This document shows, piece after piece, positions 1 to 8,492 of a stretch of 64,000 nucleotides of DNA. Made by a program: the position numbers and the translations under genes. A model generated the notes under the pieces. It was given only the letters and a program-made list of their open reading frames with translations, searched no databases and was not told the DNA's origin. The stretch's first letter is position 1, and every line of letters begins with the position of its first letter. The stretch covers positions 186,001-250,000 of the forward strand of contig CAQOGY010000005.1 of assembly GCA_948847595.1 (NCBI GenBank). The letters run 5' to 3'. Source of the DNA: an uncultured Bacteroides sp. Lineage in GTDB: Bacteria > Bacteroidota > Bacteroidia > Bacteroidales > Bacteroidaceae.

Positions 1-1
1 C

Positions 2-1618
2 AATAGTTTATTAGTTTACTGGATTAGCGGTTCCCATTGGGGTCTTAATTATTTACTGATAATAATTTTACTCCTTATTATCTGCATCTTGTTACACAGA
101 ATTTACAAACTACGCAAAGCTATAGAAAAAACAAATCACTCTTATCGCTTCTCATTCGACATTCTCGATAATCTTCCCTTTCCCATCATAGTAAAAGACA
201 TTACAAATGATTTTCGATACTACTATTGGAACAAAGAGTCGAGTATCGAATCAGGAATCAGCAGTGAAGACGCTATAGGGCATACTGACTATGAAATATA
301 CGGAGAAGAACAGGGAGAAAGATACCGCAACATTGACAATGAGCTCGTAAAAGAAGGTAAAATTTATCGCGGAGAAGAGAAATATCTCACTCCGGACGGG
401 ATAGTACACGACACTATTGTCGTGAAATCAGTCATCTCGTGGGAAGGGGAGAAAAAGTGGTTGTTGGCAATCCGTTGGGACATTACCCAACTCAAGAATT
501 ACGAAAGAGAACTGGAGGCTGCCAAAGAGCAATTGGAGAAAGCATTGAGAAAGCAGAAACTTGCTCTGAAAAGTATCGACTTCGGGCTTATCTATATTGA
601 CAAAAATTACCGTGTGCAATGGGAAGAGACAACACAAATCACCAGTCTGGTAAAAGGAAGACGATATATTCCGGGAAAAATCTGCTACCAGACCAGTGCG
701 CTCCGAAATGAACCTTGCGGGCAATGTGCTTTCAAAAAGGCAATTGAACAAGGAAAAATTATCCGGCATACAATCAGAGTGGACAATGTAGACTTTGAGG
801 TAACGGCAACTCCCGTATTCAATGATAAAAACGCTACTGAAATCATCGGCGGATTACTCCGTTTCGAAAATATCACCGAGAAATTAAAAATAGACAGGAT
901 GCTGCAAGAGGCAAAAGAAAAAGCAGAGGAATCCAATCGGCTGAAATCAGCTTTCCTTGCCAACATGAGCCATGAAATACGTACACCACTGAACGCTATC
1001 GTCGGATTCTCTGAAATGATTTGCCAATCGCAGGAAGAGGAAGAAAAACAGGAATTCATGAAAATCATCTCCAGTAACAATATATTGCTATTGCAGTTGA
1101 TTGATGATATTCTCGACCTGTCGAAAATTGAAGCGGGTACTATGGAGTTTACATTAGCCCCGACTGATATCAATGAATTGATGGACGGTATCTGCCGGCA
1201 AATGCAGGAAAAGAATCCCTCGCCGGACGTACAAATCATGTTTACGGAAAAGGCAGAACAGTGCATTCTCAACACTGACCGCGTTCGCTTATCGCAAGTG
1301 ATTATAAACTTCACCAACAATGCCATGAAGTTTACCCCGAAGGGAAGTATCCAAATGGGATACCGGATTGAAGAGGAAAAAGGTGATATATATTTTTATG
1401 TAAAAGATACAGGAATCGGAATTCCTGCTGATAAGACAGACAAGGTATTTGAACGCTTTGTCAAATTGAACTCTTTCATAAAAGGAACGGGACTCGGATT
1501 GGCTATCTGCCGTATTATTGTGGAACGATTGGGCGGAGTGATCGGCGTAGATTCCAAAGAAGGGGAAGGTTCTTGTTTTTGGTTCAGGATTCCGATACGG
1601 GAGATTATTGTGAAATAA
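2..1618 (+). CDS. sensor histidine kinase, 5'-truncated by window edge
   Basis: Membrane-bound two-component sensor kinase. The frame is open from position 2, so the first possible start (TTG at 89) is not the true one; residues read before it form a hydrophobic segment (LNYLLIIILLLIICILL), the last transmembrane helix before the cytosol. Then come a PAS domain (about residues 22-135 from codon 89), a coiled coil, and a second PAS-like region with a C-x10-C-x2-C cluster (CYQTSALRNEPCGQC). A HisKA domain follows with phosphoacceptor His in MSHEIRTPLNA, then a HATPase domain (N box NFTNNAMKF, G boxes DTGIGIP and GTGLGL). No receiver domain follows, so its response regulator is elsewhere. The signal is unknown; the missing N-terminus is presumably the sensor. 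Family call is secure. Confidence 0.93.
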   Translation, partial: NSLLVYWISGSHWGLNYLLIIILLLIICILLHRIYKLRKAIEKTNHSYRFSFDILDNLPFPIIVKDITNDFRYYYWNKESSIESGISSEDAIGHTDYEIYGEEQGERYRNIDNELVKEGKIYRGEEKYLTPDGIVHDTIVVKSVISWEGEKKWLLAIRWDITQLKNYERELEAAKEQLEKALRKQKLALKSIDFGLIYIDKNYRVQWEETTQITSLVKGRRYIPGKICYQTSALRNEPCGQCAFKKAIEQGKIIRHTIRVDNVDFEVTATPVFNDKNATEIIGGLLRFENITEKLKIDRMLQEAKEKAEESNRLKSAFLANMSHEIRTPLNAIVGFSEMICQSQEEEEKQEFMKIISSNNILLLQLIDDILDLSKIEAGTMEFTLAPTDINELMDGICRQMQEKNPSPDVQIMFTEKAEQCILNTDRVRLSQVIINFTNNAMKFTPKGSIQMGYRIEEEKGDIYFYVKDTGIGIPADKTDKVFERFVKLNSFIKGTGLGLAICRIIVERLGGVIGVDSKEGEGSCFWFRIPIREIIVK

Positions 1619-1622
1619 TAAA

Positions 1623-1665
1623 ACTGTCCTGCACTTTTCTTATGAAACTTGCAGGACAGTCATTT
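1623..1665. terminator. bidirectional terminator hairpin
   Basis: An 11-bp perfect stem, ACTGTCCTGCA (1623-1633) with TGCAGGACAGT (1650-1660), lies between convergent genes: the sensor kinase ending at 1618 and the alcohol dehydrogenase ending at 1692. Confidence 0.75.
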
Positions 1666-1691
1666 ATTCTCTTAACAGACAGGGAAGGCGA

Positions 1692-2837
1692 TTAAAGTGC
1701 AGTCTCCAATATCTCACGGGCAACAGTTCCCGTCACAGTTCCATTCTCTCCATATTTAACGCCACGTTCATTGAAGCGGCGTTCAATTTCGAGGATAGTC
1801 TCCTGCCCTATGTTTTCTTCATGTAGGCGGGTAGTCAATCCCAATGAACGGAAGAAGTCTTCCGTACAACAAATCGCTTTGTCAATACGTTCTTCTCTCG
1901 TGCCGGAAGTGATTCCCCATACTCTTTCACCGTATTGTACCAACTTATCGCCTTTTGCTTCACGAAGCACTTGCAGGGTAGCAGGAAGAACGATTGCCAG
2001 TGTATGACCATGTGTCAGTCCGTGCAATGCGGTGATTTCGTGACCAATCATATGAGTCGCCCAATCCTCCGATACTCCCATGGCAATAAATCCATTCAGT
2101 GCCATTGTAGCCGAAAGCATAAAGTCTGCCATCAGTTGATAATCATGCTGATTCTCACGGATTTTGGGAGCAATCTCTACCAATGTTTGCAGGATACCTT
2201 CTGCCCAGCGATCCATGATACGGCTCTGTCCGGGAGTAGTCATATATTGTTCCATCACATGAACAAAGGTGTCTGACAGTCCGCATGCTACCTGATGGGG
2301 TGGCAGCGTAAAAGTTACTTCCGGGTCAAGGATGGAGAATACCGGGTAATTGGCATAGAAAGGATATTTCTCCTTTGTTTCACGACGGGAAATCACTGCT
2401 CCGTTATTCATTTCGGAGCCGGTAGCAGGAAGAGTCAATACAGTAGCAAGCGGCACTGTATGAGTGGCAGGACGTCCGGCAAGCACCAAGTCCCAGGCAT
2501 CACCGTCATACAGGATACCTGCAGAAATCAATTTCGTACCGTCAATCACGGAACCGCCGCCAACAGCCAATAAATAATCTACTTTCTCTTCTTTGCCCAA
2601 AGCAATCGCCTTACGGAGCGTTTCAATGGCAGGATTGGGTTCAATCCCCCAAAACTCTACGGTAAAATGATTCTTCAATGCTTCCTTTACCTGGTCGTAC
2701 ACACCATTTTTCTTCACGCTCCCGCCACCGAAAGTAATCATAATACGTTTGTCGGACGGAATTTCTTTAGCCAACCGGGCAATCATCCCATGACCCACCA
2801 TCAGTTTCACGGGATTTTGAAAAATAAAATTTTCCAT
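1692..2837 (-). CDS. iron-containing alcohol dehydrogenase
   Basis: Cytosolic NAD(P)H-dependent group III (Fe-type) alcohol/aldehyde dehydrogenase, of the YqhD/butanol dehydrogenase type, 381 residues. The nucleotide-binding motif GGGSVIDGTK is near residue 93. The metal-ligand pattern is visible as D...H in CGLSDTFVHVMEQY and two further His in GHEITALHGLTHGHTLAI. It probably reduces small aldehydes, either as a fermentative electron sink or for detoxification; the substrate cannot be read from sequence. It stands alone, with its own TATCTTTG promoter box at 2883-2890 on the minus strand, and shares a terminator with the convergent sensor kinase. Start is the ATG at 2837; the N-terminus MENFIFQNPVKLMVG matches the family. 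Confidence 0.93.
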   Translation of the reverse strand: MENFIFQNPVKLMVGHGMIARLAKEIPSDKRIMITFGGGSVKKNGVYDQVKEALKNHFTVEFWGIEPNPAIETLRKAIALGKEEKVDYLLAVGGGSVIDGTKLISAGILYDGDAWDLVLAGRPATHTVPLATVLTLPATGSEMNNGAVISRRETKEKYPFYANYPVFSILDPEVTFTLPPHQVACGLSDTFVHVMEQYMTTPGQSRIMDRWAEGILQTLVEIAPKIRENQHDYQLMADFMLSATMALNGFIAMGVSEDWATHMIGHEITALHGLTHGHTLAIVLPATLQVLREAKGDKLVQYGERVWGITSGTREERIDKAICCTEDFFRSLGLTTRLHEENIGQETILEIERRFNERGVKYGENGTVTGTVAREILETAL

Positions 2838-2882
2838 ATCTTGTCTCTTGTTCTTATTTGGTTTTATCAGTTACTATCCTTG

Positions 2883-2890
2883 CAAAGATA
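2883..2890 (-). promoter_or_regulatory. -7 promoter box for the alcohol dehydrogenase
   Basis: TATCTTTG on the minus strand fits the Bacteroidota -7 consensus TAnnTTTG and lies 46 bp upstream of the alcohol dehydrogenase start. Confidence 0.6.
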
Positions 2891-2916
2891 CTCGAATTAT
2901 CCGAAACCTTTCAGAA

Positions 2917-3057
2917 TCAAGCTACAAATTGTTGCGCAATGGAAGGAACCATAGCCGACAGCCAAGGTTTCATATCCTCTGCCACTAGTAACCAATAAAG
3001 CAATAATATAACAAAAATGGCAATAGCGATGCCTACTAAGACTTTTCTCTGTTTCAT
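2917..3057 (-). CDS. 46-residue single-pass membrane protein
   Basis: Small ORF with ATG at 3057 and TGA at 2917-2919. The protein begins MKQRKVLVGIAIAIFVILLL and ends AMVPSIAQQFVA. A positively charged N-terminus (K2, R4, K5) is followed by one hydrophobic helix (residues 6-25) and a short amphipathic tail, which suggests an N-in inner-membrane microprotein. It is upstream of the alcohol dehydrogenase on the same strand, but that gene has its own promoter box in the 79-bp gap. I do not recognise the family. Support is the clean frame, protein-like composition and position in an otherwise empty gap. No promoter box was found just upstream. Confidence 0.55.
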   Translation of the reverse strand: MKQRKVLVGIAIAIFVILLLYWLLVAEDMKPWLSAMVPSIAQQFVA

Positions 3058-3162
3058 ACTTGTTTTTGTTTAAAAATTCAATATTTATAAGAACAGTTCA
3101 GGCTTGAAATTGTTTCTATAATCAGAAAAATGAAGGCAAAAGAGAAAAAAAGTAATATTTTG

Positions 3163-3193
3163 TTTGCAGTTTCAAACAAAGTGTCTATATTTG
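3163..3193 (+). promoter_or_regulatory. trp operon promoter
   Basis: TTTG (3163-3166), 19-bp spacer, TATATTTG (3186-3193): a full match to the Bacteroides primary sigma consensus (TTTG, 19-21 bp, TAnnTTTG). Transcription should start near 3200, just before the leader peptide. Confidence 0.8.
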
Positions 3194-3216
3194 TCCCCAT
3201 AAAATAACAAAAGACA

Positions 3217-3279
3217 ATGAGAACAATGTTAGTAAATACATATTGGTGGTGGCGCCCGTTACAACTCCGACAGTCGTAA
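3217..3279 (+). CDS. trpL: trp operon leader peptide (attenuator peptide)
   Basis: A 20-codon ORF, peptide MRTMLVNTYWWWRPLQLRQS, with three consecutive Trp codons at 3244-3252. It lies between a consensus promoter and a strong terminator, immediately before trpB. Tandem Trp codons in a short leader upstream of a terminator are the signature of ribosome-mediated transcription attenuation. A ribosome stalled at the TGG codons for lack of charged tRNA-Trp would leave the segment after them free to pair. The symbol trpL is used by analogy with the enterobacterial leader. Confidence 0.88.
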   Translation: MRTMLVNTYWWWRPLQLRQS

Positions 3280-3330
3280 GGGAGCAGTGCTCGTATGTAT
3301 ATACCTCATTAAAGATATAACAGATTTGAA

Positions 3331-3366
3331 AGAGCCCTGTCGCAGCTTGCGACAGGGCTCTTTTTA
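3331..3366 (+). terminator. trp attenuator (intrinsic terminator)
   Basis: A 14-bp stem, AGAGCCCTGTCGCA (3331-3344) with TGCGACAGGGCTCT (3348-3361), 3-nt loop, then TTTTTATTTG, ends 52 bp before trpB. CTGTCG (3337-3342) in its 5' arm is complementary to CGACAG at 3268-3273 inside the leader peptide gene, giving a plausible short antiterminator pairing. Confidence 0.88.
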
Positions 3367-3417
3367 TTTGCCCGTCTTCGAACAAAATCAAATAGTAACA
3401 TAAAAATAGATAGGATT

Positions 3418-4605
3418 ATGAAAAGTTTTTTAGTTGACCAGGATGGCTATTACGGAGAATTCGGTGGTGCTTACGTACCGGAGATTCTCCACAAATGTGT
3501 AGAGGAACTGAAGAATAAGTACCTCGAAGTAATTGAAAGTGAAGACTTCAAGAAAGAATTCGACCAGTTGCTGTGTGACTACGTAGGACGCCCTTCCCCA
3601 CTCTATCCGGCGAAACGCCTTTCTGAAAAATATGGTTGCAAACTGTATCTGAAACGGGAAGACCTGAACCATACGGGCGCTCACAAAATCAACAATACAA
3701 TCGGGCAGATTCTGTTGGCGCGTCGCATGGGAAAGAAACGTATCATCGCCGAAACAGGAGCCGGGCAACATGGTGTGGCAACCGCTACCGTATGTGCGCT
3801 AATGGATATGGAATGTATCGTTTATATGGGAAAACTGGACATAGAACGCCAGCACGTCAACGTAGAGAAAATGAAGATGTTGGGAGCAACCGTGATTCCC
3901 GTCACTTCAGGAAACATGACTCTGAAAGATGCCACGAACGAAGCTATCCGCGACTGGTGTTGTCATCCCGCTGACACTTATTACATCATCGGCTCTACCG
4001 TCGGTCCTCATCCTTACCCTGATATGGTGGCACGCCTGCAATCTGTTATCAGCGAAGAAATCAAAAAGCAACTGCAAGAAAAGGAAGGACGCGATTTTCC
4101 CGACTATCTGATAGCCTGTGTAGGCGGCGGAAGCAATGCTGCCGGAACGATCTATCACTATATCAATGACGAACGGGTAGGCATCATCCTGGCGGAAGCC
4201 GGAGGTAAGGGGATAGAGACAGGAATGACTGCCGCCACCATCCAACTCGGAAAAATGGGAATCATCCACGGTGCACGTACTTACGTCATTCAAAACGAGG
4301 ACGGACAGATTGAAGAGCCATATTCCATTTCTGCCGGACTGGATTATCCGGGAATCGGGCCGATACATGCCAACCTTGCCGCACAAAGACGCGCCAACGT
4401 GTTGGCCATCAACGATGACGAAGCCATAGAAGCCGCCTACGAACTGACGAAACTGGAAGGAATTATCCCCGCACTGGAATCGGCACACGCACTAGGCGCT
4501 TTGAAGAAACTGAAGTTTAAACCGGAAGATGTGGTTGTACTCACGGTTTCGGGACGAGGTGACAAAGACATCGAGACGTATTTATCTTTCAACGAAGAGC
4601 AATAG
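3418..4605 (+). CDS. trpB: tryptophan synthase beta subunit
   Basis: PLP enzyme that condenses indole with L-serine to tryptophan; works as an alpha2-beta2 complex with TrpA. It has 395 residues, the normal TrpB1 length. The N-terminal DGYYGEFGGAYVPE, the PLP lysine in HTGAHKINN (near residue 87), the phosphate-binding GGGSNA and the C-terminal SGRGDKD are all present. It is the first gene of the trp operon, directly after the attenuator, and is separated from trpA by the rest of the operon, unlike the trpBA pairing of enterobacteria. Start ATG at 3418; 48 bp to trpE. Confidence 0.97.
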   Translation: MKSFLVDQDGYYGEFGGAYVPEILHKCVEELKNKYLEVIESEDFKKEFDQLLCDYVGRPSPLYPAKRLSEKYGCKLYLKREDLNHTGAHKINNTIGQILLARRMGKKRIIAETGAGQHGVATATVCALMDMECIVYMGKLDIERQHVNVEKMKMLGATVIPVTSGNMTLKDATNEAIRDWCCHPADTYYIIGSTVGPHPYPDMVARLQSVISEEIKKQLQEKEGRDFPDYLIACVGGGSNAAGTIYHYINDERVGIILAEAGGKGIETGMTAATIQLGKMGIIHGARTYVIQNEDGQIEEPYSISAGLDYPGIGPIHANLAAQRRANVLAINDDEAIEAAYELTKLEGIIPALESAHALGALKKLKFKPEDVVVLTVSGRGDKDIETYLSFNEEQ

Positions 4606-4653
4606 GAGAACCAGCCAAATCGAATTTATAACTTGTAATTAATAAAAGCAGAG

Positions 4654-6060
4654 ATGAAAACATTTAATTATACTACCCATAGCAAACAGGTGCTCGGAGA
4701 TATGCATACTCCCGTCAGCATCTACCTGAAAGTGCGCGATATGTATCCGCAATCTGCATTAATGGAAAGTTCCGATTATCATGCCGGAGAGAACTCTCTA
4801 TCATTTATCGCCCTTTGTCCGTTGGCAAATATCGGCGTGAATTGCGGTATCGTTACAGCTAATTACCCGGACGGCAGCCGTACAGAAGAGCCGCTGACTA
4901 AAACATTCACCGTGGAAAAAGCCATGAACCGCTTTATCAGCCAGTTCCAAGTGAGTGGAGAAAACAAAAATGTATGCGGGCTTTATGGATATACCACTTT
5001 CAACGCCGTGAAGTATTTCGAGCATATCCCGGTGAAAGAAAGTCACGATGAAGAGAACGACGCACCGGATTTGCTATACATATTATATAAGTATATCATC
5101 GTCTTCAACCATTTCAAGAATGAATTGACATTAGTAGAGATGTCGGCCGAGGGAGAAGAAAGCGGTCTGTCGGAACTGGAAGCAGCCATCGAAAACAGGA
5201 ATTACGCTTCTTACAATTTCTCAGTGACAGGCCCTGTCACCAGTCCCATCACAGACGAAGAGCATAAGGCGAATGTCCGTAAAGGAATCGCACACTGTAT
5301 GCGTGGCGATGTTTTCCAAATCGTACTTTCCAGAAGATTTATCCAGCCATACGCCGGAGATGATTTTAAAGTTTACCGCGCGCTCCGCAGCATTAACCCC
5401 TCTCCTTATCTTTTCTATTTCGACTTCGGCGGATACCGCATCTTTGGTTCTTCACCTGAAACACACTGCAAGATTGAAGAAGGCAGGGCGTATATCGACC
5501 CGATCGCAGGAACTACCCGCCGTACCGGAGATGTCGTAAAAGACCGTGAACTGACTGAAGCGTTACTTGCCGACCCGAAAGAGAATGCGGAACACGTGAT
5601 GCTGGTAGATCTCGCAAGAAACGACCTTTCCCGCAATTGCCATGATGTACGGGTGGTATTCTACAAAGAGCCGCAATATTACAGTCATGTCATCCATTTG
5701 GTAAGCCGTGTCAGCGGCGCACTGAACGAGGGAGCGGATAAAATAAAAACATTTATCGACACGTTCCCTGCCGGCACATTAAGCGGCGCACCGAAAGTCC
5801 GCGCCATGCAACTAATCAGCGAAATCGAACCCCACAACCGTGGAGCGTATGGCGGGTGTATCGGTTTTATCGGCTTGAACGGTGAATTGAATCAAGCTAT
5901 CACTATCCGTACATTTGTAAGCCGCAACAATGAATTATGGTTCCAGGCCGGGGGTGGTATTGTGGCACGCAGTCAGGATGAATACGAATTGCAAGAGGTG
6001 AATAACAAGTTGGGAGCGTTGAAAAAGGCTATTGATTTGGCTGTAAAATTAAAAAATTAA
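4654..6060 (+). CDS. trpE: anthranilate synthase component I
   Basis: Aminase subunit of anthranilate synthase; converts chorismate to anthranilate using ammonia from TrpG. It has 468 residues, with an N-terminal anthranilate synthase I domain (to about residue 150) and a C-terminal chorismate-binding domain. Visible motifs include DPIAGTTRRTGD, ENAEHVMLVDLARND and SGAPKVRAM, with GGCIGFIG and QAGGGIVARS near the end. It sits second in the operon, 53 bp before trpG. Feedback inhibition by Trp is usual in the family; I did not verify the binding residues. Confidence 0.96.
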   Translation: MKTFNYTTHSKQVLGDMHTPVSIYLKVRDMYPQSALMESSDYHAGENSLSFIALCPLANIGVNCGIVTANYPDGSRTEEPLTKTFTVEKAMNRFISQFQVSGENKNVCGLYGYTTFNAVKYFEHIPVKESHDEENDAPDLLYILYKYIIVFNHFKNELTLVEMSAEGEESGLSELEAAIENRNYASYNFSVTGPVTSPITDEEHKANVRKGIAHCMRGDVFQIVLSRRFIQPYAGDDFKVYRALRSINPSPYLFYFDFGGYRIFGSSPETHCKIEEGRAYIDPIAGTTRRTGDVVKDRELTEALLADPKENAEHVMLVDLARNDLSRNCHDVRVVFYKEPQYYSHVIHLVSRVSGALNEGADKIKTFIDTFPAGTLSGAPKVRAMQLISEIEPHNRGAYGGCIGFIGLNGELNQAITIRTFVSRNNELWFQAGGGIVARSQDEYELQEVNNKLGALKKAIDLAVKLKN

Positions 6061-6113
6061 GTGAAAGACAAAGGAAACGATTTGAGCAACAATTTTACAA
6101 AGACTAGAAAAAA

Positions 6114-6680
6114 ATGAAAATATTACTTTTAGATAACTATGACTCTTTCACCTACAACTTGCTGCACGCAGTGAAAGAACTGGGAGCTACGGATGTAGAA
6201 GTAGTCCGCAATGACCAAATAGAGCTTGACGAAGTAGAACGGTTCGATAAAATCATCCTGTCTCCCGGCCCGGGCATACCCGAAGAAGCAGGATTGCTGT
6301 TACCTATTATCAAAAGGTATGCTCCGACAAAAAGCATTCTGGGCGTTTGTCTGGGACATCAGGCTATCGGCGAAGCTTTCGGGGCACATTTGGAAAACCT
6401 GACAGAAGTATATCACGGGGTACAGACTCCGGTCAGCATCCTCTGCCCGGATATACTTTTTGAGGGATTGGGGAAGGAAATTCCCGTCGGACGATATCAT
6501 TCCTGGGTAGTGAGTCGGGAAGGTTTTCCCGATTGCCTGGAAATAACGGCAGAAAGTAAGGAAGGGCAAATCATGGCACTACGCCATAAAACTTATGACG
6601 TACATGGCATCCAGTTCCATCCCGAATCGGTATTGACTCCTCAGGGAAAAGAAATTATCAAGAACTTCTTAAACGATTAA
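6114..6680 (+). CDS. trpG: anthranilate synthase component II (glutamine amidotransferase)
   Basis: Class I glutamine amidotransferase that supplies ammonia to TrpE; 188 residues, a stand-alone single domain. The nucleophile Cys lies in GVCLGHQAIGEAFG and the catalytic His-Glu pair in IQFHPESV. The N-terminus LLLDNYDSFTYNL is typical of TrpG/PabA. In genomes with a single copy it may also serve folate synthesis as PabA; that cannot be judged from this window. Ends 4 bp before trpD. Confidence 0.95.
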   Translation: MKILLLDNYDSFTYNLLHAVKELGATDVEVVRNDQIELDEVERFDKIILSPGPGIPEEAGLLLPIIKRYAPTKSILGVCLGHQAIGEAFGAHLENLTEVYHGVQTPVSILCPDILFEGLGKEIPVGRYHSWVVSREGFPDCLEITAESKEGQIMALRHKTYDVHGIQFHPESVLTPQGKEIIKNFLND

Positions 6681-6684
6681 AGTT

Positions 6685-7680
6685 ATGAAACAGATTCTAT
6701 ATAAGCTTTTTGAGCATCAGTATTTGGGACGCGATGAAGCCCGTACTATCTTACAAAACATCGCACAAGGAAAATATAATGATGTACAGGTGGCTTCGCT
6801 AATCACGGTTTTCCTGATGCGCAATATTTCCGTTGAAGAATTATGCGGTTTCCGCGATGCATTGCTTGAGATGCGCGTTCCGGTAGATTTGAGCGAGTTT
6901 GCTCCGATAGATATCGTAGGAACAGGCGGTGACGGGAAAAATACATTCAACATTTCTACGGCTTCTTGTTTCACTGTTGCCGGAGCAGGCTTTCCGGTGG
7001 TGAAGCATGGTAATTATGGAGCAACGTCAGTCAGTGGTGCCAGCAATGTGATGGAACAGCATGGCGTGAAGTTTACCAGTGATGTAGACCAATTGCGTCG
7101 CAGTATGGAGCAGTGTAATATTGCTTATTTGCATGCTCCTTTGTTCAATCCGGCTTTGAAGGCGGTCGCTCCGGTGCGTAAGGGACTGGCAGTGCGTACT
7201 TTCTTCAATATGCTCGGCCCGTTGGTGAATCCGGTATTGCCGGCTTATCAGCTTTTAGGAGTTTATAATCTTCCGCTGCTGCGTCTTTATACCTATACTT
7301 ATCAGGAAAGTAAAACGAAGTTTGCCGTCGTTCATAGCCTGGACGGATATGATGAAATCTCCCTGACCAACGAATTTAAAGTAGCAACCAGTGACCACGA
7401 AAAGATTTATACTCCTGAAAGTCTCGGATTCTCCCGCTATAAAGACACCGATTTGGATGGTGGGCAAACACCCGAAGATGCCGCGAAAATCTTTGATAAC
7501 ATCATGAATAATACAGCGACTGAAGCCCAGAAGAATGTGGTGGTTATCAACTCGGCTTTCGCCATCCATGTAGTTTGTCCGGAGAAAACGATTGAAGAGT
7601 GTATTGCCATGGCTAAAGAGTCGCTGGAAAGCGGACGGGCATTAACAACTTTGAAGAAATTCATTGAATTAAACAGTTAA
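6685..7680 (+). CDS. trpD: anthranilate phosphoribosyltransferase
   Basis: Transfers phosphoribose from PRPP to anthranilate, the second step of the pathway; 331 residues. The glycine-rich PRPP loop is GTGGDGKNTFNIST (near residue 78), followed by KHGNYGATSVSGASNVME and the anthranilate-binding region NPALKAVAPVRKGLAVRTFFN. Tightly packed between trpG (4 bp) and trpC (3 bp), consistent with translational coupling. Not fused to trpG, unlike in E. coli. Confidence 0.96.
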   Translation: MKQILYKLFEHQYLGRDEARTILQNIAQGKYNDVQVASLITVFLMRNISVEELCGFRDALLEMRVPVDLSEFAPIDIVGTGGDGKNTFNISTASCFTVAGAGFPVVKHGNYGATSVSGASNVMEQHGVKFTSDVDQLRRSMEQCNIAYLHAPLFNPALKAVAPVRKGLAVRTFFNMLGPLVNPVLPAYQLLGVYNLPLLRLYTYTYQESKTKFAVVHSLDGYDEISLTNEFKVATSDHEKIYTPESLGFSRYKDTDLDGGQTPEDAAKIFDNIMNNTATEAQKNVVVINSAFAIHVVCPEKTIEECIAMAKESLESGRALTTLKKFIELNS

Positions 7681-7683
7681 AAT

Positions 7684-8466
7684 ATGAAAGATATATTATC
7701 CGAAATTATAGCCAACAAACGATTTGAAGTAGACCTGCAAAAGCAGGCTATTTCTATCGAACAGTTGCAGGAAGGTATCAGCGAGGCTCCGGTTATTCGC
7801 TCCATGAAACAGGCATTGGCTTCTTCAAAGTCGGGCGTGATTGCAGAATTCAAACGACGTTCTCCGTCTAAAGGATGGATAAAGCAAGACGCCCGTCCGG
7901 AAGAAATTGTTCTCTCCTATGCGACAGCAGGTGCTTCCGCCCTTTCTATCCTCACCGATGAGAAGTTTTTCGGGGGAAGCCTGAAAGATATTCGTATCGC
8001 ACGCCCTTTGGTAGAGATTCCTATTCTAAGAAAGGATTTCATCATTGACGAATATCAGCTTTATCAGGCAAAAATTGTCGGTGCGGATGCAGTGCTTCTT
8101 ATCGCAGCCGCGCTTGAACAGGAAAGATGTAATGAACTTACAGAGAAGGCACATTCTTTGGGACTGGAAGTTCTGCTGGAAATCCACAGTCCGGAAGAGT
8201 TGTCGTATATTAATGAAAAGATAGATATGGTAGGAATCAACAATCGTAACTTGGGAACTTTCTTCACCGATGTGGAAAACTCGTTCCGGTTGGCCGGACA
8301 ACTTCCCCAAGACGCGGTATTGGTATCCGAAAGCGGTATCTCCGATCCCGAAATCGTAAAACGTCTCCGGACAGCCGGATTCCGCGGATTCCTGATCGGT
8401 GAAACATTTATGAAAACTGAGCAACCGGGAGAAACTTTACAGAATTTCCTGCAAGCCATACAATAA
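7684..8466 (+). CDS. trpC: indole-3-glycerol phosphate synthase
   Basis: Closes the indole ring by decarboxylating CdRP; TIM barrel of 260 residues, a single-function protein (not the TrpC-TrpF fusion of enterobacteria). Catalytic elements are visible: EFKRRSPSKGWI (Glu and Lys near residue 55), ILRKDFI (catalytic Lys), LEIHS, NNRNL and the C-terminal phosphate grip VSESGI and GFLIGE. The following gene, 26 bp on, is the separate trpF. Confidence 0.96.
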   Translation: MKDILSEIIANKRFEVDLQKQAISIEQLQEGISEAPVIRSMKQALASSKSGVIAEFKRRSPSKGWIKQDARPEEIVLSYATAGASALSILTDEKFFGGSLKDIRIARPLVEIPILRKDFIIDEYQLYQAKIVGADAVLLIAAALEQERCNELTEKAHSLGLEVLLEIHSPEELSYINEKIDMVGINNRNLGTFFTDVENSFRLAGQLPQDAVLVSESGISDPEIVKRLRTAGFRGFLIGETFMKTEQPGETLQNFLQAIQ

Positions 8467-8492
8467 ACTAATTATTCAAAACGGACAGCCCT

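Noticed and set aside
3331..3361. Possible T-box or tryptophan riboswitch before trpB
   Set aside because: No T-box consensus or specifier loop was seen; the leader peptide with WWW gives a sufficient explanation.
3185..3391. 68-codon minus-strand frame across the trp leader
   Set aside because: It is the antisense of the leader peptide and attenuator; the plus-strand signals explain the sequence.
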